From Lantana camara (lineage: Eukaryota > Streptophyta > Magnoliopsida > Lamiales > Verbenaceae), in contig CM074860.1 of NCBI GenBank assembly GCA_037501455.1, positions 42,790,501 through 42,854,500 of the forward strand: a DNA stretch of 64,000 nt, given 5' to 3'. Below are positions 1 to 11,968 of the stretch, one piece after another. The first letter of the stretch is position 1, and each line of letters starts with the position of its first letter. A program made the position numbers and the translations under genes. The notes under the pieces were generated by a model, which saw nothing but the letters and a program-made list of their open reading frames with translations, did no database searches and was not told the origin of the DNA.

Positions 1-2041
1 CCCGTCTTGGGTATATCCTCTTCCCGGATTTTCAGTTGCTAGTAACCTTGCCTTAAATCCAATTTCGAATAGATTCCCGAACCTTGCAGCATATCAAATA
101 AATCCTCGATGTGGGGCAACGGGTACTTATTCTTGATAGTCATCCGATTAAGCTCCCGGTAATCTATACACATTCTCAATGACCCCTCTTTCTTCTTGAC
201 AAAGAGAACCGGAGCACCCCACGGAGATGAACTCGGTCGAATATAACCAATCTTGAGTAATTCCTCCAACTGAACCTTCAATTCTTTCAACTCTGTCGGA
301 GCCATTCTATAAGGAGTCTTGGAGTACGGTTCTGATCCTGGATATAAATCAACAACAAATTCAATCTCTCGATCCGGGGGTAGAGAACCCAAATTCTCTG
401 GAAATACATCGGGATATTCCTTTACCACAGCCGTCTCCTCAAAACTTGATTGATCCTTGGGTTTATTAAGGAGATAGGCTATAAATCCCGTGGCTCCATC
501 CTTCACCAACTTACGAGCTTCTATAAACGACACTAGAGGTATATTCTTCAACCCAACTTCTCCAATCGACTCATCACCCAATTTTATCTTCTTCTTAAAA
601 CAATCTACTTCGGCCCGGTGCCGATACAACCAATCCATCCCGAAGATTACCCCATACTTTTTTATAGACATCACTATGAAATCTTCCGGATAATCTTTCC
701 CTTCTATCCACACCGAACAACCCCTCACAACCTGATCTGTCTGCAAACTACCTCCAAGAGGCGAACTCACAAAATAACAAGAGTTTGAACAAGTAACAGA
801 TAAGCACAGAGGAGCACATAAATCCAAAGATATAAAAGAATGAGTGGCACCCGGATCGAATAATGCGTGAATGCTCGTATTATGAATGCAAACGGTACCT
901 TCCACCACAGCATTTGGATCAGCTTCAACTTTCTGCTCCTCACCCTCAAGGGCATAAGCTCGTGCCTGAACCATGGGTCTCGGAGCCCCAGCTTGATATC
1001 CGGGAGTCTTGTCCGGGCATGAAAAAGCCATATGATCTCCCTTTCCACATATCAAGCACAACCTCAACCTCTTTCGGCAATTGTTGTAAGAATGGGTTGG
1101 CCATCCACAATAAGTACACGGAGGCTGATCATTGCGAGATCCCTTAGGAGCCGGGGGAACCTGAGGTGGTCGTGGAATAGGTACACTTGGACCTCCAATT
1201 CTCGGCTTCTTGAAAGGTCCTCTTGGTGGTGAAGTTGATAAAGGCATCGGTCTCTTCCCTTTGTTGAATCCCCAGCCGGATCCTGACCCTTGTCCCTGGC
1301 GATAAGCTGGCCTTCTTGCATTGACAGAATCTTCAACCTTTAAGGCTTTCGAGGTAGCCTTCGCCCAGGTACTCGTGTTAACCGCCTCAAGAGCTGCCTG
1401 AATGTCTGGTCGAAGTCCCTGAATAAATTGCATAGCCTTGTGAAAATCATCACCTGCTATGTTAGGTGCATAACGGGACAATCTCTCATAATCCGAAATG
1501 TACTCGGCCACAGATGTAGATCCCTGCTTCAATTCGGTAAATTCCCTCAATCTTCGAGTACGGGAGGAGGGAGGGATGAACTTATTCTTGAATTCCCGTG
1601 TAAATACTTCCCAGTTGATCTCTTCTCCAGCTGCTTCCAATACTATCCTTGTGCTTTCCCACCAAGAGTAGGCTTCCCCTTGTATTAAAGTAAGGGTGCA
1701 TCGAGCCTTCTCTCGGGACTCACATGGAATGAGTTCACATATCCTCTCGACTTCCTTCAACCACATCTCCGCCTGCGGATCATTTCCTTGAAGAACTTGG
1801 GAGGTCTTCGGTTCTGAAACTCCCTAAGTATAACTGAAATAGGTGTCTCTTGTGGTACCGCAGGTGCAGGTGGTGCCGGAGGTGCAGGTGGTACATAATC
1901 TTGAAGCCTCTGATCTATAATGTTGATAACTGAATTAACAAAGGCCTCGGCCGGTGGTGGCTATGGAGGTGGAGGTGTAGGGGTACGATTACGATGATGA
2001 CATCGTCCTGGAGATCGATCACGGTGTCTACGTGGAGGCAT
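1..2041 (-). pseudogene. Ty3/gypsy gag-pol pseudogene (gag, zinc knuckles, protease, start of RT)
   Basis: Gag would form the particle and pol would copy the RNA. The ATG at 2041-2039 starts a proline- and arginine-rich leader. An in-frame TAG follows about 26 codons later, and a frameshift near 1790 separates the leader from the long open stretch 1766-39 (575 residues). That stretch holds the retrotransposon gag domain (about residues 10-150), two CCHC zinc knuckles ([14 protein letters not shown] and [14 protein letters not shown]), an aspartic protease whose active-site triad reads DPG instead of D-S/T-G, and RT from the YRMAP region to DLRQGY. There a TAG (41-39) interrupts RT, and the frame then continues to the window edge. 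The DPGATHSF protease form is, as I recall, common in plant chromovirus-type elements, so it need not be a lesion. The stops and frameshift are lesions. Confidence 0.85.
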
Positions 2042-2233
2042 CCTGTCAATAAATACTGAAATGCGTGCTAGGCTTAGCTCATGCATGATAATGCAATTAA
2101 TTCCACCAAAATCCAAAATTTAAATCAACCAAGCACAAAAGAGATGCATATGCAACACATTGTCAAGTAGTTCCTAAGCCGAACGACCTAGACTGACTCA
2201 CACGACACAAGAGCCCGGGTTTTGCAACCCTAA

Positions 2234-2245
2234 GCTCTGATACCA
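2234..2245 (-). other. Primer binding site, initiator Met-tRNA type
   Basis: The minus strand reads TGGTATCAGAGC, the usual complement of the 3' end of plant initiator Met-tRNA. It lies 8 bases inside the LTR end at 2254, as expected for minus-strand DNA priming. Confidence 0.85.
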
Positions 2246-2253
2246 CTTAAGGA

Positions 2254-5206
2254 TGTAGCACCCGAGCACGAGGTACCACATCCCCCGCACTATGACTCGG
2301 CCCGTATATGAAATGGATTTCCATACACGTGCTGAATCATAGCGAACGGGGACACACACACACTCTAAGCCAGGCGGGACTAGCCTATCACTTAAACCCC
2401 AATAACCATAATAATCAGAGTAGCAGCATAACATAAAATGCGGAAGTAGTAAATCATATATCGTAGATTGAGCTATATGCTCTAGGTACCAACAGTTATA
2501 TCATATATTGAGCTCTATGCTCTATGTACCAACATTTAAATCCACGGGAGATAAAACTCAATACCATTACGCTTCAAATCATAATCAACATATACATGCC
2601 ATCACGGCCCAAAACAACATTTAAATACAATAATTAAGAGTGCGAGTATGCAAGTGTAACAACAAAATATAAAAGCCAGAGGCGAATGCAAGACCTACGA
2701 CTCGTATTCCCGCCTAGCTCCCTCAACACCTGCACAAAACAACTGAAAACCAAACGGGTTCAGTCCAAAAGGGACTGGTGGGTATAAAACGGGGCATAGA
2801 TAGTATATATGACGATAATTAAACAATCACATGCAAGCTATAATCCCAAGTGAGGTTTTAAAGAATTTCCCCAAGTGGGTGAATAACAATCATCAAAAGG
2901 GATTATAACGAATCATTAACATTAGGTCATTTTTAGCCCGGCGAGTGGGCGTGCATTATCTCCAACCAACTCCTCGTGTAAATCATTAAACATTCTTTCA
3001 TTCATCCTGTTCATGCGTTTCAATCTTGTGTGCACATTCATTAACATTCACGCCTTCTTCCTCCGATTTGGTGACGGGTTTGCAAGACCCGACCACCCAT
3101 TCATTGACCAAAAGGGGAACATGACTCCCCAGATGGCGCTCAGCGTCCATTCCTCGCTAACTCCTAACGAGGTCCGGTTACGCCGTTAATTGGTGGAACT
3201 AATGTGAGGGAGCACCGTCGGCCCATGCCTCCCCGGATAGCCACTCACACTAAGTTCCTGGGCCCCATTCGTGCATAACATTCATTCTTTCTTTCTCGCC
3301 AAAACATTTGGTAGGATTTATAAAATAAGGGCTTTACGTTGCAAACATTTACTCCTTGAAAATGACTCTATATATATATATATATACATTTTGGTCGAAA
3401 ACTTTTCATATTAAGGGTATTTATAGGGTTATATAGCTAAGTAGAAGAAAAACCCACCTCGAACTGCAAAAGAAGAGCACACGAGCCTCACTGACCGGCC
3501 TCGTCTCCAAAGGAATCAAAATCTATGCAAGACAGGTGAAGTGAGACTCAAAATGACCAAATAAGACGCTCGGCAATGCCGTGCTTATGATATGAACGCA
3601 TGAAACGAATATAACGGACATGTTCATATGCACTATTAATGTCTTAAAACATATAACCGATCACAACTTTCATGCTTGCATTCTTGCATTTATATAACCA
3701 ACATAACATAGCTAATTGGAGTCACGTTCAATATAATCCACAAATACGAGCCACGCATGCAATTCAAGCAAGAAAAGAGACTTCTCAAGGCTGCCAATTC
3801 AAATGACACGGCCGTGATGAGTTTCAAAGGGAAATGGACACGGCCGTGTCCGAGGTTTAAAAATCAGAAAATTCAAAGTCGAGGGCTTGACACGGCCGTG
3901 TTGGGTTTTCAAAGGATTTGGACACGGCCGTGTCCGAGGTTAAAATCTGAAAAAAATTCAAAGTCGAGAGCCCAACACGGACGTGTCCATTTTCAGTTCA
4001 AAGCTGACACGGCCGTGTCAGCTCATCGTTTTGAAAGAGATAACAGAGCATCAGCTCTGTTACACGAGGGAAAAGCTTAAGGAAAACGGGGCAGCCATCA
4101 AGAAGCTCTCCAACAACACTTAGACATGATTTTAATCCATATTATTCATATACAACATGCAACTCAAGTAAAAACACAAGAACACATGCTTGAAATTGGC
4201 CAAAACATCATCAATTCGCATGATCACAAACATGGAGCTTCAAGCTCCTCCAATGGCAACTCGTGCTATAGTCCACTAACATTAAATCCAAGCATAAAGA
4301 ATTGATAAGGAAGCTTCAAACAGCATCCATCATGCATCAAATCTCATCTTAACTCATGGAAACCAAAGATCAAACCAAACCCTCAAATCATGCTCATATA
4401 TTCAAACACATGAATCCTCTACTTCTATCATGCTTCACTTAGATGAAAATATAGAGGAGGAGATGGAGATTCTAAATCACCAATTACCTTGGAAGAAGAT
4501 AGAGGATTGGTTAAGCTTGAGCTCAAAGCTTGGATGATCAAAAATGGAGGGTTTCTTGGCTTCTCTTCCTTGCTCTTGCCTTGGCTGATTTTGATCGATC
4601 AAATGGGGAGAAAAGGGAGTAGGAATGCTGATATCTAGTAGAGAAATGGGTAGGATACGGGTTGGTCCAAGTCCGGTTCGTTTAAGAAATGGTTCAAACA
4701 AGTTATAAAGTCGAGGTTATGAAACGGTTCGTTGTCGAAGGGTCAAATGATATCAAAAAAGTACAAGGTCATGTTCAAAGGATAGGTAACGTCGAAACAA
4801 GTTCAACGCCGGTTACGGATCTCGATTTCGAGGTCCGGAGCTCAAGATATCCCGAAAACCGTTCAGGGTTGCCTATTATACAAATAGGTCCCTCAACTTT
4901 CAAAAAGTGGCAATTAAGCCCAAACTCAATTTCCAATTGAGTCCAAAACATTCAAATATCTTACAATTAAATCCACGGATTACACGGAACACGTAATTTC
5001 ATTCAATCAGCCCCATATTCACGAAATTCGCATTTTCACAAATCCGCTCATATATTCATAGCTCATTTAGACAATCATATGAAATTTTAAACAAATATAT
5101 CAATTATAAACAAATTCAATTAACAACTTAAAATATAAAATCATATGATTAAATATAAATGCGCACGTAACACTTACCTGCACGTGTGAAAACTCGGGGC
5201 GCTACA
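2254..5206 (-). repeat. 5' LTR of the Ty3/gypsy element (2,953 bp)
   Basis: On the minus strand it begins TGTAGCGCCCCGAG (5206) and ends GTGCTACA (2254), followed by the primer site. It holds a (TA)n run near 3371-3387, a block also found in other LTRs here (about 2930-3290, with a short hairpin at 3075-3091), and an array of ACGGCCGT-centred palindromes at 3805-4023. Sequence near both ends matches the solo LTR 29166-31777 and the partial LTR at 24390, so all belong to one superfamily. No gene is seen inside. Confidence 0.85.
3805..4023. repeat. Array of six ACGGCCGT-centred palindromes in an LTR
   Basis: Sites lie at 3805-3817, 3836-3851, 3890-3901, 3920-3935, 3975-3986 and 4002-4023. The second and fourth are the perfect 16-bp palindrome GGACACGGCCGTGTCC. 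The last is a perfect 22-bp palindrome with half-site AGCTGACACGG. The fifth has one central mismatch. Spacing is irregular (roughly 30-55 bp), and the sequence between sites is partly repeated. Confidence 0.9.
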
Positions 5207-6164
5207 TTTGGTGAAGAAGGAAAGTGATTTGAGCTCAAAATCACAAAGGTAGCCAAGGTTCTCCTCTTTTCTTCTCTCCCTCTTTCTCGATCTGGTGCAG
5301 CAGAAATCGGGGGTGTTTTGGCTCAGTTTTGCTGATAAAAATGGAGGATAAAGGCTTAACTCTAGTACACAAGGTATGGGTTAAGGTATGGTTAGGTTAG
5401 AGAGGTGTTAAGGGGTCCCACCATGAAGACTAGTCAACAAAAGGGTTAAACTTGCACGAGTTGTTCGTTACGGTTGGATTTCAGCGGTCTTAATGATCTC
5501 AAAAAGGTATGAGGCTTGTTCCATTATCTTCGGATCATCGATACGAAGGCAACGGAGGTGATGGAATTTGAATCCGAATTCCCGAGCTCAAGATATCAAT
5601 TACGGAACCAAGGGTGCGCTAATTGCTCGTTAGCCCCCGACTTGGATTCCAAAAACAAAATAAATCCAAAACTTAATCAAATGTAACCAAAATCATGAAA
5701 CGAGCATATAATCATTTTTATAACACATATAAGCCCAACATATTAAATTTGCACTTATTTCCGGTATCGATTTATATAAAAACGAAGCACATAATTGTGG
5801 CTCATGAACAATATAACAATAAAATTCTTAACATTTTCAAATAATATGCAAATTCAGATTCATATATATTATAATTAAAATTTCATGCACTAATTAATCT
5901 CAATTAATGTAAATGGACGACATTAATTAAATGATTAATATTAACTAACTTAGATTATAATGATTAACATAATCAACATATACACATATTTATATAAATA
6001 TATTTGATATTAATAGCATTAAAATAAAGTAATTAACATAATTAACATGAATTATAATTAAATGAAAATTAAATATATATAACACGTATAGTAATAATTC
6101 GCACAATTTGGTAAACACATACGTCAAGTTGTATTAATATATAAAAAAAAACTGGGGCGTTATA
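5207..6164 (-). repeat. LTR 5' fragment of a related family, cut by the element at 1-5206
   Basis: The minus-strand start at 6164 reads TATAACGCCCC, a mutated form of the TGTAACGCCC start seen elsewhere. The following AT-rich stretch matches the start of the solo LTR 31777-29166 (both contain GTGTTTACCAAATTG). It ends abruptly at 5207, where the Ty3/gypsy LTR begins. Nothing coding is visible. Confidence 0.65.
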
Positions 6165-6684
6165 GACTGTGTACGACAAACATCATTAATACATTGAGTA
6201 CGTGATCATGCAATACATTATAATACACACAAGTCATATACCATAACATAAGACATAGTCATTTGGGCAATCTGTGTTCCAGCCTCCCCGCACGGTGCAT
6301 AACAATCATATCATAATCATAATCATAAAAAAAGTGCCAACCTTCTTCCTCCGGGTGGTGGACGGGGTTTGCAAGACCCGACCACCTCATACATAATGGC
6401 CAGAGGGGTTCATGATACCCCAAAAGCCCGACTAGAGTTTCCTCGTCAAAACTCCTAACGAGGTCCGTTCCGTCGTAAAACATAGATGGAATTAGCATAT
6501 GGGATCACCGTCGGCCCTTGCCTCCCCGGATAGCCACATGTACTAAATTCCTGGGCCCGTGAACATAACATACATGCATAACCTCGCCAAAACATTTCAA
6601 TTCATAAGAAACATAACATATTTCATAATTCGTGAGAAAAGGTTTACTCGATCATAATTTACTCGATGACTCTACTTTGAAAAT

Positions 6685-6734
<50 letters not shown>

Positions 6735-7215
6735 AAGTTTTGGCCAAACTTGTCACATAAGGTTGTAGGGTTTAATATGTAACTAGAACGAAAACACCCT
6801 CACCTGGTACCAGACAAAGCCAAACCCAAAGCAAATGGTCCACCCCGGAACTTGCACGACCACAAGTCACCACCCCGGGTGCACCTGTACCAACTGAACA
6901 CACAAAGCACAGTACATAACTCAGACTCAGACTCAGACAACCATATAAAGACGCACGGCACATGCTCAAGCACTTAAGAAAAGCAATCACATAACCAAAG
7001 TTCAAATTCATACTAATTACTTGCAAAATAAAATATCACATAACTCAACATATTCATAAAACGCATCAAGAGATGTTCTTATGCACAATTAATTCAAACA
7101 AACAAAATGGAAAGGCAATGCATGCCACATTATTTCATATAAATTCATATATCAAATAACCAATTCATATTCGTACGAATAACTTATTTCTTACGTGCAA
7201 AAGTTTCTAATTAAA
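6165..7215 (-). repeat. LTR fragment of the 7516-20276 family
   Basis: Reverse-complemented, this stretch follows the LTR at 28856-35232 over about 33410-34455. It includes the block around 33600-33850 and the conserved hairpin block (6363-6380). It contains a (TA)n run of about 42 bp (6689-6730). It is probably the 3' LTR of the same element, brought next to the primer-site region by an internal deletion and interrupted at 6164 by the LTR on its left. Confidence 0.6.
6689..6730. repeat. (TA)n microsatellite
   Basis: An uninterrupted TA run of about 21 units inside an LTR fragment. The corresponding place in the LTR at 28856-35232 (around 33893) has a shorter run. Confidence 0.9.
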
Positions 7216-7515
7216 TCCTATCAACTTCAATTTTGGTATCGAGGTAACACCCTACAAATCACAAATTGAATGAATATCTATGCATGCGGGTTAGTACGTG
7301 AGTATGTCAAGTAATGCAAGCAATTAAGAGCACCTAATTAATAGAGATGCAGCACGTAATTTACAAGAATTTAAAGCACATAAATCAAGAAATTTCAAAC
7401 AATTCGATGCAATGCACACATTGACAATTATTTCCTATGTCGTGCGACCTATACTCGACACAACACGACCCAGAGCACCGGTTCTGAACGTGGTAGCTCT
7501 GATACCACTTTAAGA
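7216..7515 (-). other. Residual internal region of the 7516-20276 element, with PBS
   Basis: From the primer site leftwards this matches the start of the internal region at 35233-35560, for example the stretch containing CACGTACTAACCCGCATGCA. The match is lost around 7247 and LTR sequence resumes near 7215, so almost all of the interior is missing. No coding sequence is seen. Confidence 0.6.
7496..7507 (-). other. Primer binding site, initiator Met-tRNA type
   Basis: The minus strand reads TGGTATCAGAGC, 8 bases from the LTR end at 7516. It fixes this LTR as the 5' LTR of a minus-strand element. Confidence 0.85.
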
Positions 7516-8041
7516 TGTAGCGCCCAAAAGGCTGGGCCACCACATCCCTCGCACTAAAGCCCAATCTGCATACAAAATGGAAAATCCGTACACGAACCAA
7601 GCAGTAGCAAATAGGAGACAGATAAAACTCTGCCTAAGCTAGGCGGTACCTAGACCCTGTACAACAGATAAAATAAAACCTAGAAGCGGAAGCAAAGCAA
7701 AGAATACGAATTTTCAAAATTTAAAACATCAATCATATCAAATCAATCATAATCAGTTATACGGGTTCAACTGGTCCTAGAAGCCTGTCCCGAAATAATC
7801 ACAATAAATACGGGTTCAACTAATCCAAGAACCTGTCCTAATCTGTCCTGAATTCCATACATACAATCAATAAGCATAAACCTGTACAGAGTGTATACGT
7901 TTACAAATTACAGACATAATCGAAACAGAAACACTTAACAAACCCAACAAATGACATTGACACAACAGACACGACACACTGCCGCCTAGCTCGAACTCCA
8001 ACAACCTGCACCTGCAAACTAAAAACATAGGTGGGGCGAGG

Positions 8042-8046
8042 ATCAG
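8042..8046. other. Target site duplication, left copy (ATCAG)
   Basis: ATCAG directly precedes the element start TGTAGCGCC at 8047 and recurs at 17097-17101. Five bases is the length produced by Ty3/gypsy integrases. Confidence 0.85.
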
Positions 8047-11000
8047 TGTAGCGCCTCCCCAGCACTACAACCCCGCACCGCAATACTCCCTGAGTGGAGG
8101 TTAGACCCAACATTCAGGAAATACTACGGCGAACGGTCAGGATAATATATGAATGGAGTACGTGACACAGTGCAGCGGAAGATAAAGAGATTCAACTTTA
8201 CCAATGAACGGGGAGGATAACGTACAATAAGCAAGGATTATCATAATTGATCAAAGTAGGTTGCAGAAGAGTACAACAGGTTGACATGCAAGGACAAAGT
8301 ATGAGATGGTTTGTTTCTACAGAGAGTAGGTTCAAGACAGTGTACTCGTGGGATCGGATCCAACCTATGGTTGTAGTGCTTCAAGATACCTCTAGTTGTC
8401 GTTCATTGATTCCTGAAATCATGCATTTTAAAAATAGGCGAGAGGGTTAGTCAAAGTGACTAAGTGAAGGGGGTATGAGGGTTTATAGATATATGTATAT
8501 ATATATATATATTTATATTTATATGATCAAGAAGATCTTGATCTATAATATTAACAATAGGATATGGCAAATAGGAAACGGTTCATAATAATTGTAAAAC
8601 AGGGATGGGGTAGTTTGGAATATTTGTAGAAATATGAACCGTTTGTAACAAGAACATTATTGCCCGCAAGCTAGGCCTTTCCACCCATAACTCCTTGAAT
8701 AATTGGTAAAATAGTATTGGGCTGATCAGGCTCCGATACTTCAATAAAACCAAGAATATTAACTCCACTACTCCTTGATGTCAATAGGGAATCAAACCCT
8801 AGAGACCACGAACTAGATTCGGGAGGCAGCTATCTCTCCCTCATCCCTTGGCGTGGAGTAACTAACCTCCAGTTAAACCACTACCAAGAGGTGGTGGCAG
8901 TCCGCAGCACCAACAATACCCTCGGCCCGATACCTTCCGGGTAATTGCTCGCTACGGCTACAGCCGGGGCCCATAACAGGAATCAAGAACAATATTTTGC
9001 TTGCATAACCCGGAATCAATGTTTTGATAAAATGGACTTGAAATATATAATGTTCTAGAAAAACGTTGATTCCGGCAAGAAAGTATTTTTCCTTTAAAAG
9101 GGATAGTGTAGTAAAGTAATATATATATATATATGGCAGTAAATCAATATGATGGGTAGGCTTGAAAATAGTTTTTATATAGATACGTATGTATAGGCAT
9201 GATTCCAGTTGAAAACATTTTAACCCTCACCTATACCGGTAGTCAGACATTGTAACGTGGATTCCAGTGTGCCTGAAAGTATTAACTACTATAGACTTAG
9301 AACTAGGTTCCTTATATTGATCAAATAAGCACATAAAACACATAATGTTCATGCATAAAAGGATTACATCAAGTAAACACATAAACTATATCATGTTAGA
9401 GAATTCCCGATAAACTCTAATTTTAACCGTTTAAGGGAAATTAAGTAATTAATTAGGTTTCATGAATTCTTTAACCACTTGAATATTTATTAATCACATT
9501 ATAATCTTAATTATAACATTAGAAATGGAACTTAGAATTTAATTTGACAATATAGGTTATATTTTGAAAATAATTCACAATTTACCGATTTTTGGAAAAT
9601 TCGGATAAAATCTTTATTTAAAAAATTCCAAAACTAATTTTATAATTATTTTAATAATATTTTCGAAATTATCAGCTTATGGGTTGACCAAAAAGTCAAA
9701 ATTACTATTGAAAACATTTACTATTCAATTTCTTATGAATTAAACATCTTACAACACAAAATCGAACACACATACTCACACACTATCACAAATGCACTTA
9801 AAATTATTCAAGAACAACATGAACATATTCTTGAGCCTATTTGAATATTCAAAGAAGGTATGTAACACACTTGATCATATTCATATTTATAACATAGAAT
9901 TTGAAGCATAATATAGCAAAATATATTAATTCTCTATGAAAAATAATTCTAAATAAATTATTCTTGACATGAATTTAATCAAACAAGATCATAATTATTT
10001 AAACACATATTCATATCATATCATATCATAACTCATGCATTTAATTAAATAAAATGCATATATGTTATCACATTTTTCCTAAACTAGCATAAATAGCATA
10101 TATTTCATAAAATAAATTCCTAAAGCATAATTTAATTAATCCTAGGCATGCTACTATTATTTTTATACTAAGAACATTATATAAAGCATGAAATAATAAA
10201 AGAAAAACATACCTTAGAGAGAGAAGGGAATGGCGTGAGAATTGGGAGAGAGGGAGTGATTTTGTGTGTTGATTTGTGAGGTATAAATGAGGCTTGAGGG
10301 GGGTATTTATAGGTAGTCATGAGGGGTCTTTAAGCAATAAATGAAAGTTTATGGAAGATGTGGTTGCTTATGATTTCAACAAATGCTTGGTAATAAATTA
10401 GGAGATGTGGTTAAATTACATGTTAAACAAATGCTAGGTAATTAACTAAGTAATGTGGAGAAATTACATTCATTTGTTTAATCCTTCTAGAAGACCATGT
10501 GGTCATGGATGATGTCATTTTGATTAAAAATAAATGTAAAATAATATAAAATTTATTCAAGAGTCGAGAGGTAAAAGATTGAAGTAGTGAAAGAATGGGT
10601 GAAAAATGAGCTTTGTTTTGATTATAAATGTGAAATATTTAGAGCTTTCGTTTATAAATTATAAATATTAAAGATGATGAAAATCATAGGAAAATTATAT
10701 AAACGAAGCTATGATAGAGTTTAAGGATGGGAAAAATCATTATAATGTAGAGGAAAATTCAAGGATCGTTTCAAGTATAATTTCGACTATTGAATAAGAG
10801 CTAATTTGTTCAAAATAAAATGATGATTTTTAGAAAGGAAAATATTTATAAAATATACTATGGTGAAATCGAGTTTTTGGTAAATGTATGAAAATTCATA
10901 AAATAATTTAAGGATCGCTTTGGTTATAATTTTGAATATCAAAAAGTAGATGAGTAGGGATTTATTGATGATCGAATCATAAGCTAGGGTTTTTGCCGGT

Positions 11001-11187
11001 TTTTGATACTACGGGAGCTAGGATGGGAATTACGGTTTACGGAGAGTATCACGATCCTCGAAATAATGTGAGGATTCTTTTGATTAAAATATTGGGTAAT
11101 GAAAGTATTTCGGGAAATGTAGGAATATTTTTGAGCTATAGGGGTATTTTCGTAATTTCCAACTTGCCCCTATTTCGGGCTGTTACA
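8047..11187 (-). repeat. 3' LTR (3,141 bp) of the non-autonomous element
   Basis: It runs from TGTAACAGCCCG (11187) to GGCGCTACA (8047) on the minus strand. It matches 11976-13836 at a constant offset of 3,929 and 15817-17096 at an offset of 5,909. It is AT-rich with short TA runs, has a TATA box at 10311-10304, and contains no convincing gene. The short reading frames seen in it are repeated in the other LTR and are not conserved proteins that I recognise. Confidence 0.85.
10304..10311 (-). promoter_or_regulatory. Probable LTR TATA box (TATAAATA)
   Basis: The minus strand reads CCTATAAATACCCC about 880 bases into the LTR. This would place the U3/R border just downstream and leave a long R-U5. 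The identical site recurs in the 5' LTR at 16213-16220, the copy that would drive genomic RNA. Confidence 0.55.
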
Positions 11188-11190
11188 ATC

Positions 11191-11200
11191 CTTCCCCCTT
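11191..11200 (-). other. Polypurine tract
   Basis: The minus strand reads AAGGGGGAAG three bases before the 3' LTR start TGTAACAG. It is the expected plus-strand primer and fixes the element's orientation. Confidence 0.8.
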
Positions 11201-11955
11201 AAAAAGAATCTGTCCTCAGATTCTCCTCATGTTTCATAATAACTTTAAGTAATATTGATATCCTCCATTTATGATAAGACAGGTTTCCAAAGGAGGGCTT
11301 ATTTTAAACGCATAAGGTAATTGTTCAAGTAAGAAATTTGAATGCGCACATAAATGATGCAATGAATGCATGGCGCCAGGATTAGTAACTGGCGTGTTTA
11401 GAATGCATACCTTTAACAACTTTGGGGATGACAATTTTAAACTGCAACCACCCTTATAGAGATAATATAATGCATGGTAGTTGAGAATGATGTGCAGATG
11501 ATCACAAAATTAAAATTTCCAAGTAATAGCAATTAACAGACACAGCATCCTTAGCGAAGATAAAGCATATATAAAGGCACAGGAAATTAATAAGTTAGTT
11601 TTCGGTCCTACTGGTATCTTGAAGCAATTCTAACAACTTAAGATTTGAACGAATTAGAAAGTATAAGTGAAGTGTTTCCATGAGTTAGGAATACTAGTAT
11701 GATGAAGGAGAGGTACATCTTGTAACCGAATCTACCAAGAATTTGATAATTGAAGGATTTGATAGAACTCGAGATTTTGGTGTGGATTAAGACTGTATGC
11801 TTGACTTGATCAAGGAAGGGTTTAGTACTTATAATTGTAACAAATCACATGCTGGTCGGCCGCCCCAACAGTGATTGATCACAATTTAAGCACTAAAGAC
11901 ACGAGAGTGCATATGAGACTCTATGAATGATGAACCCCAGATTTCCGAAACCTGG

Positions 11956-11968
11956 GGCTCTGATACCA
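11956..11968 (-). other. Primer binding site, initiator Met-tRNA type
   Basis: The minus strand reads TGGTATCAGAGCC, 7 bases from the 5' LTR end at 11976. It extends one base further into the Met-tRNA complement than the other primer sites in this window. Confidence 0.85.

Larger units (their letters stand above)
1..5206 (-). mobile_element. Ty3/gypsy LTR retrotransposon, 5' part (pol start, gag, PBS, 5' LTR)
   Basis: The order on the minus strand is LTR (5206-2254), an 8-base gap, a Met-tRNA primer binding site, gag, protease and the start of reverse transcriptase, which leaves the window at base 1. The LTR ends form the short inverted pair TGTAGC/GCTACA. The right border abuts a related LTR (5207-6164), so this element appears inserted into it. 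The other LTR lies outside the window, so a target duplication cannot be checked. The coding region has two stops and a frameshift, so this copy is not autonomous. Confidence 0.85.

Noticed and set aside
2234..2245. tRNA gene fragment
   Set aside because: Only the 12-base primer complement is present here and at 7496, 11956 and 35240. The positions beside LTR ends explain them as primer sites.
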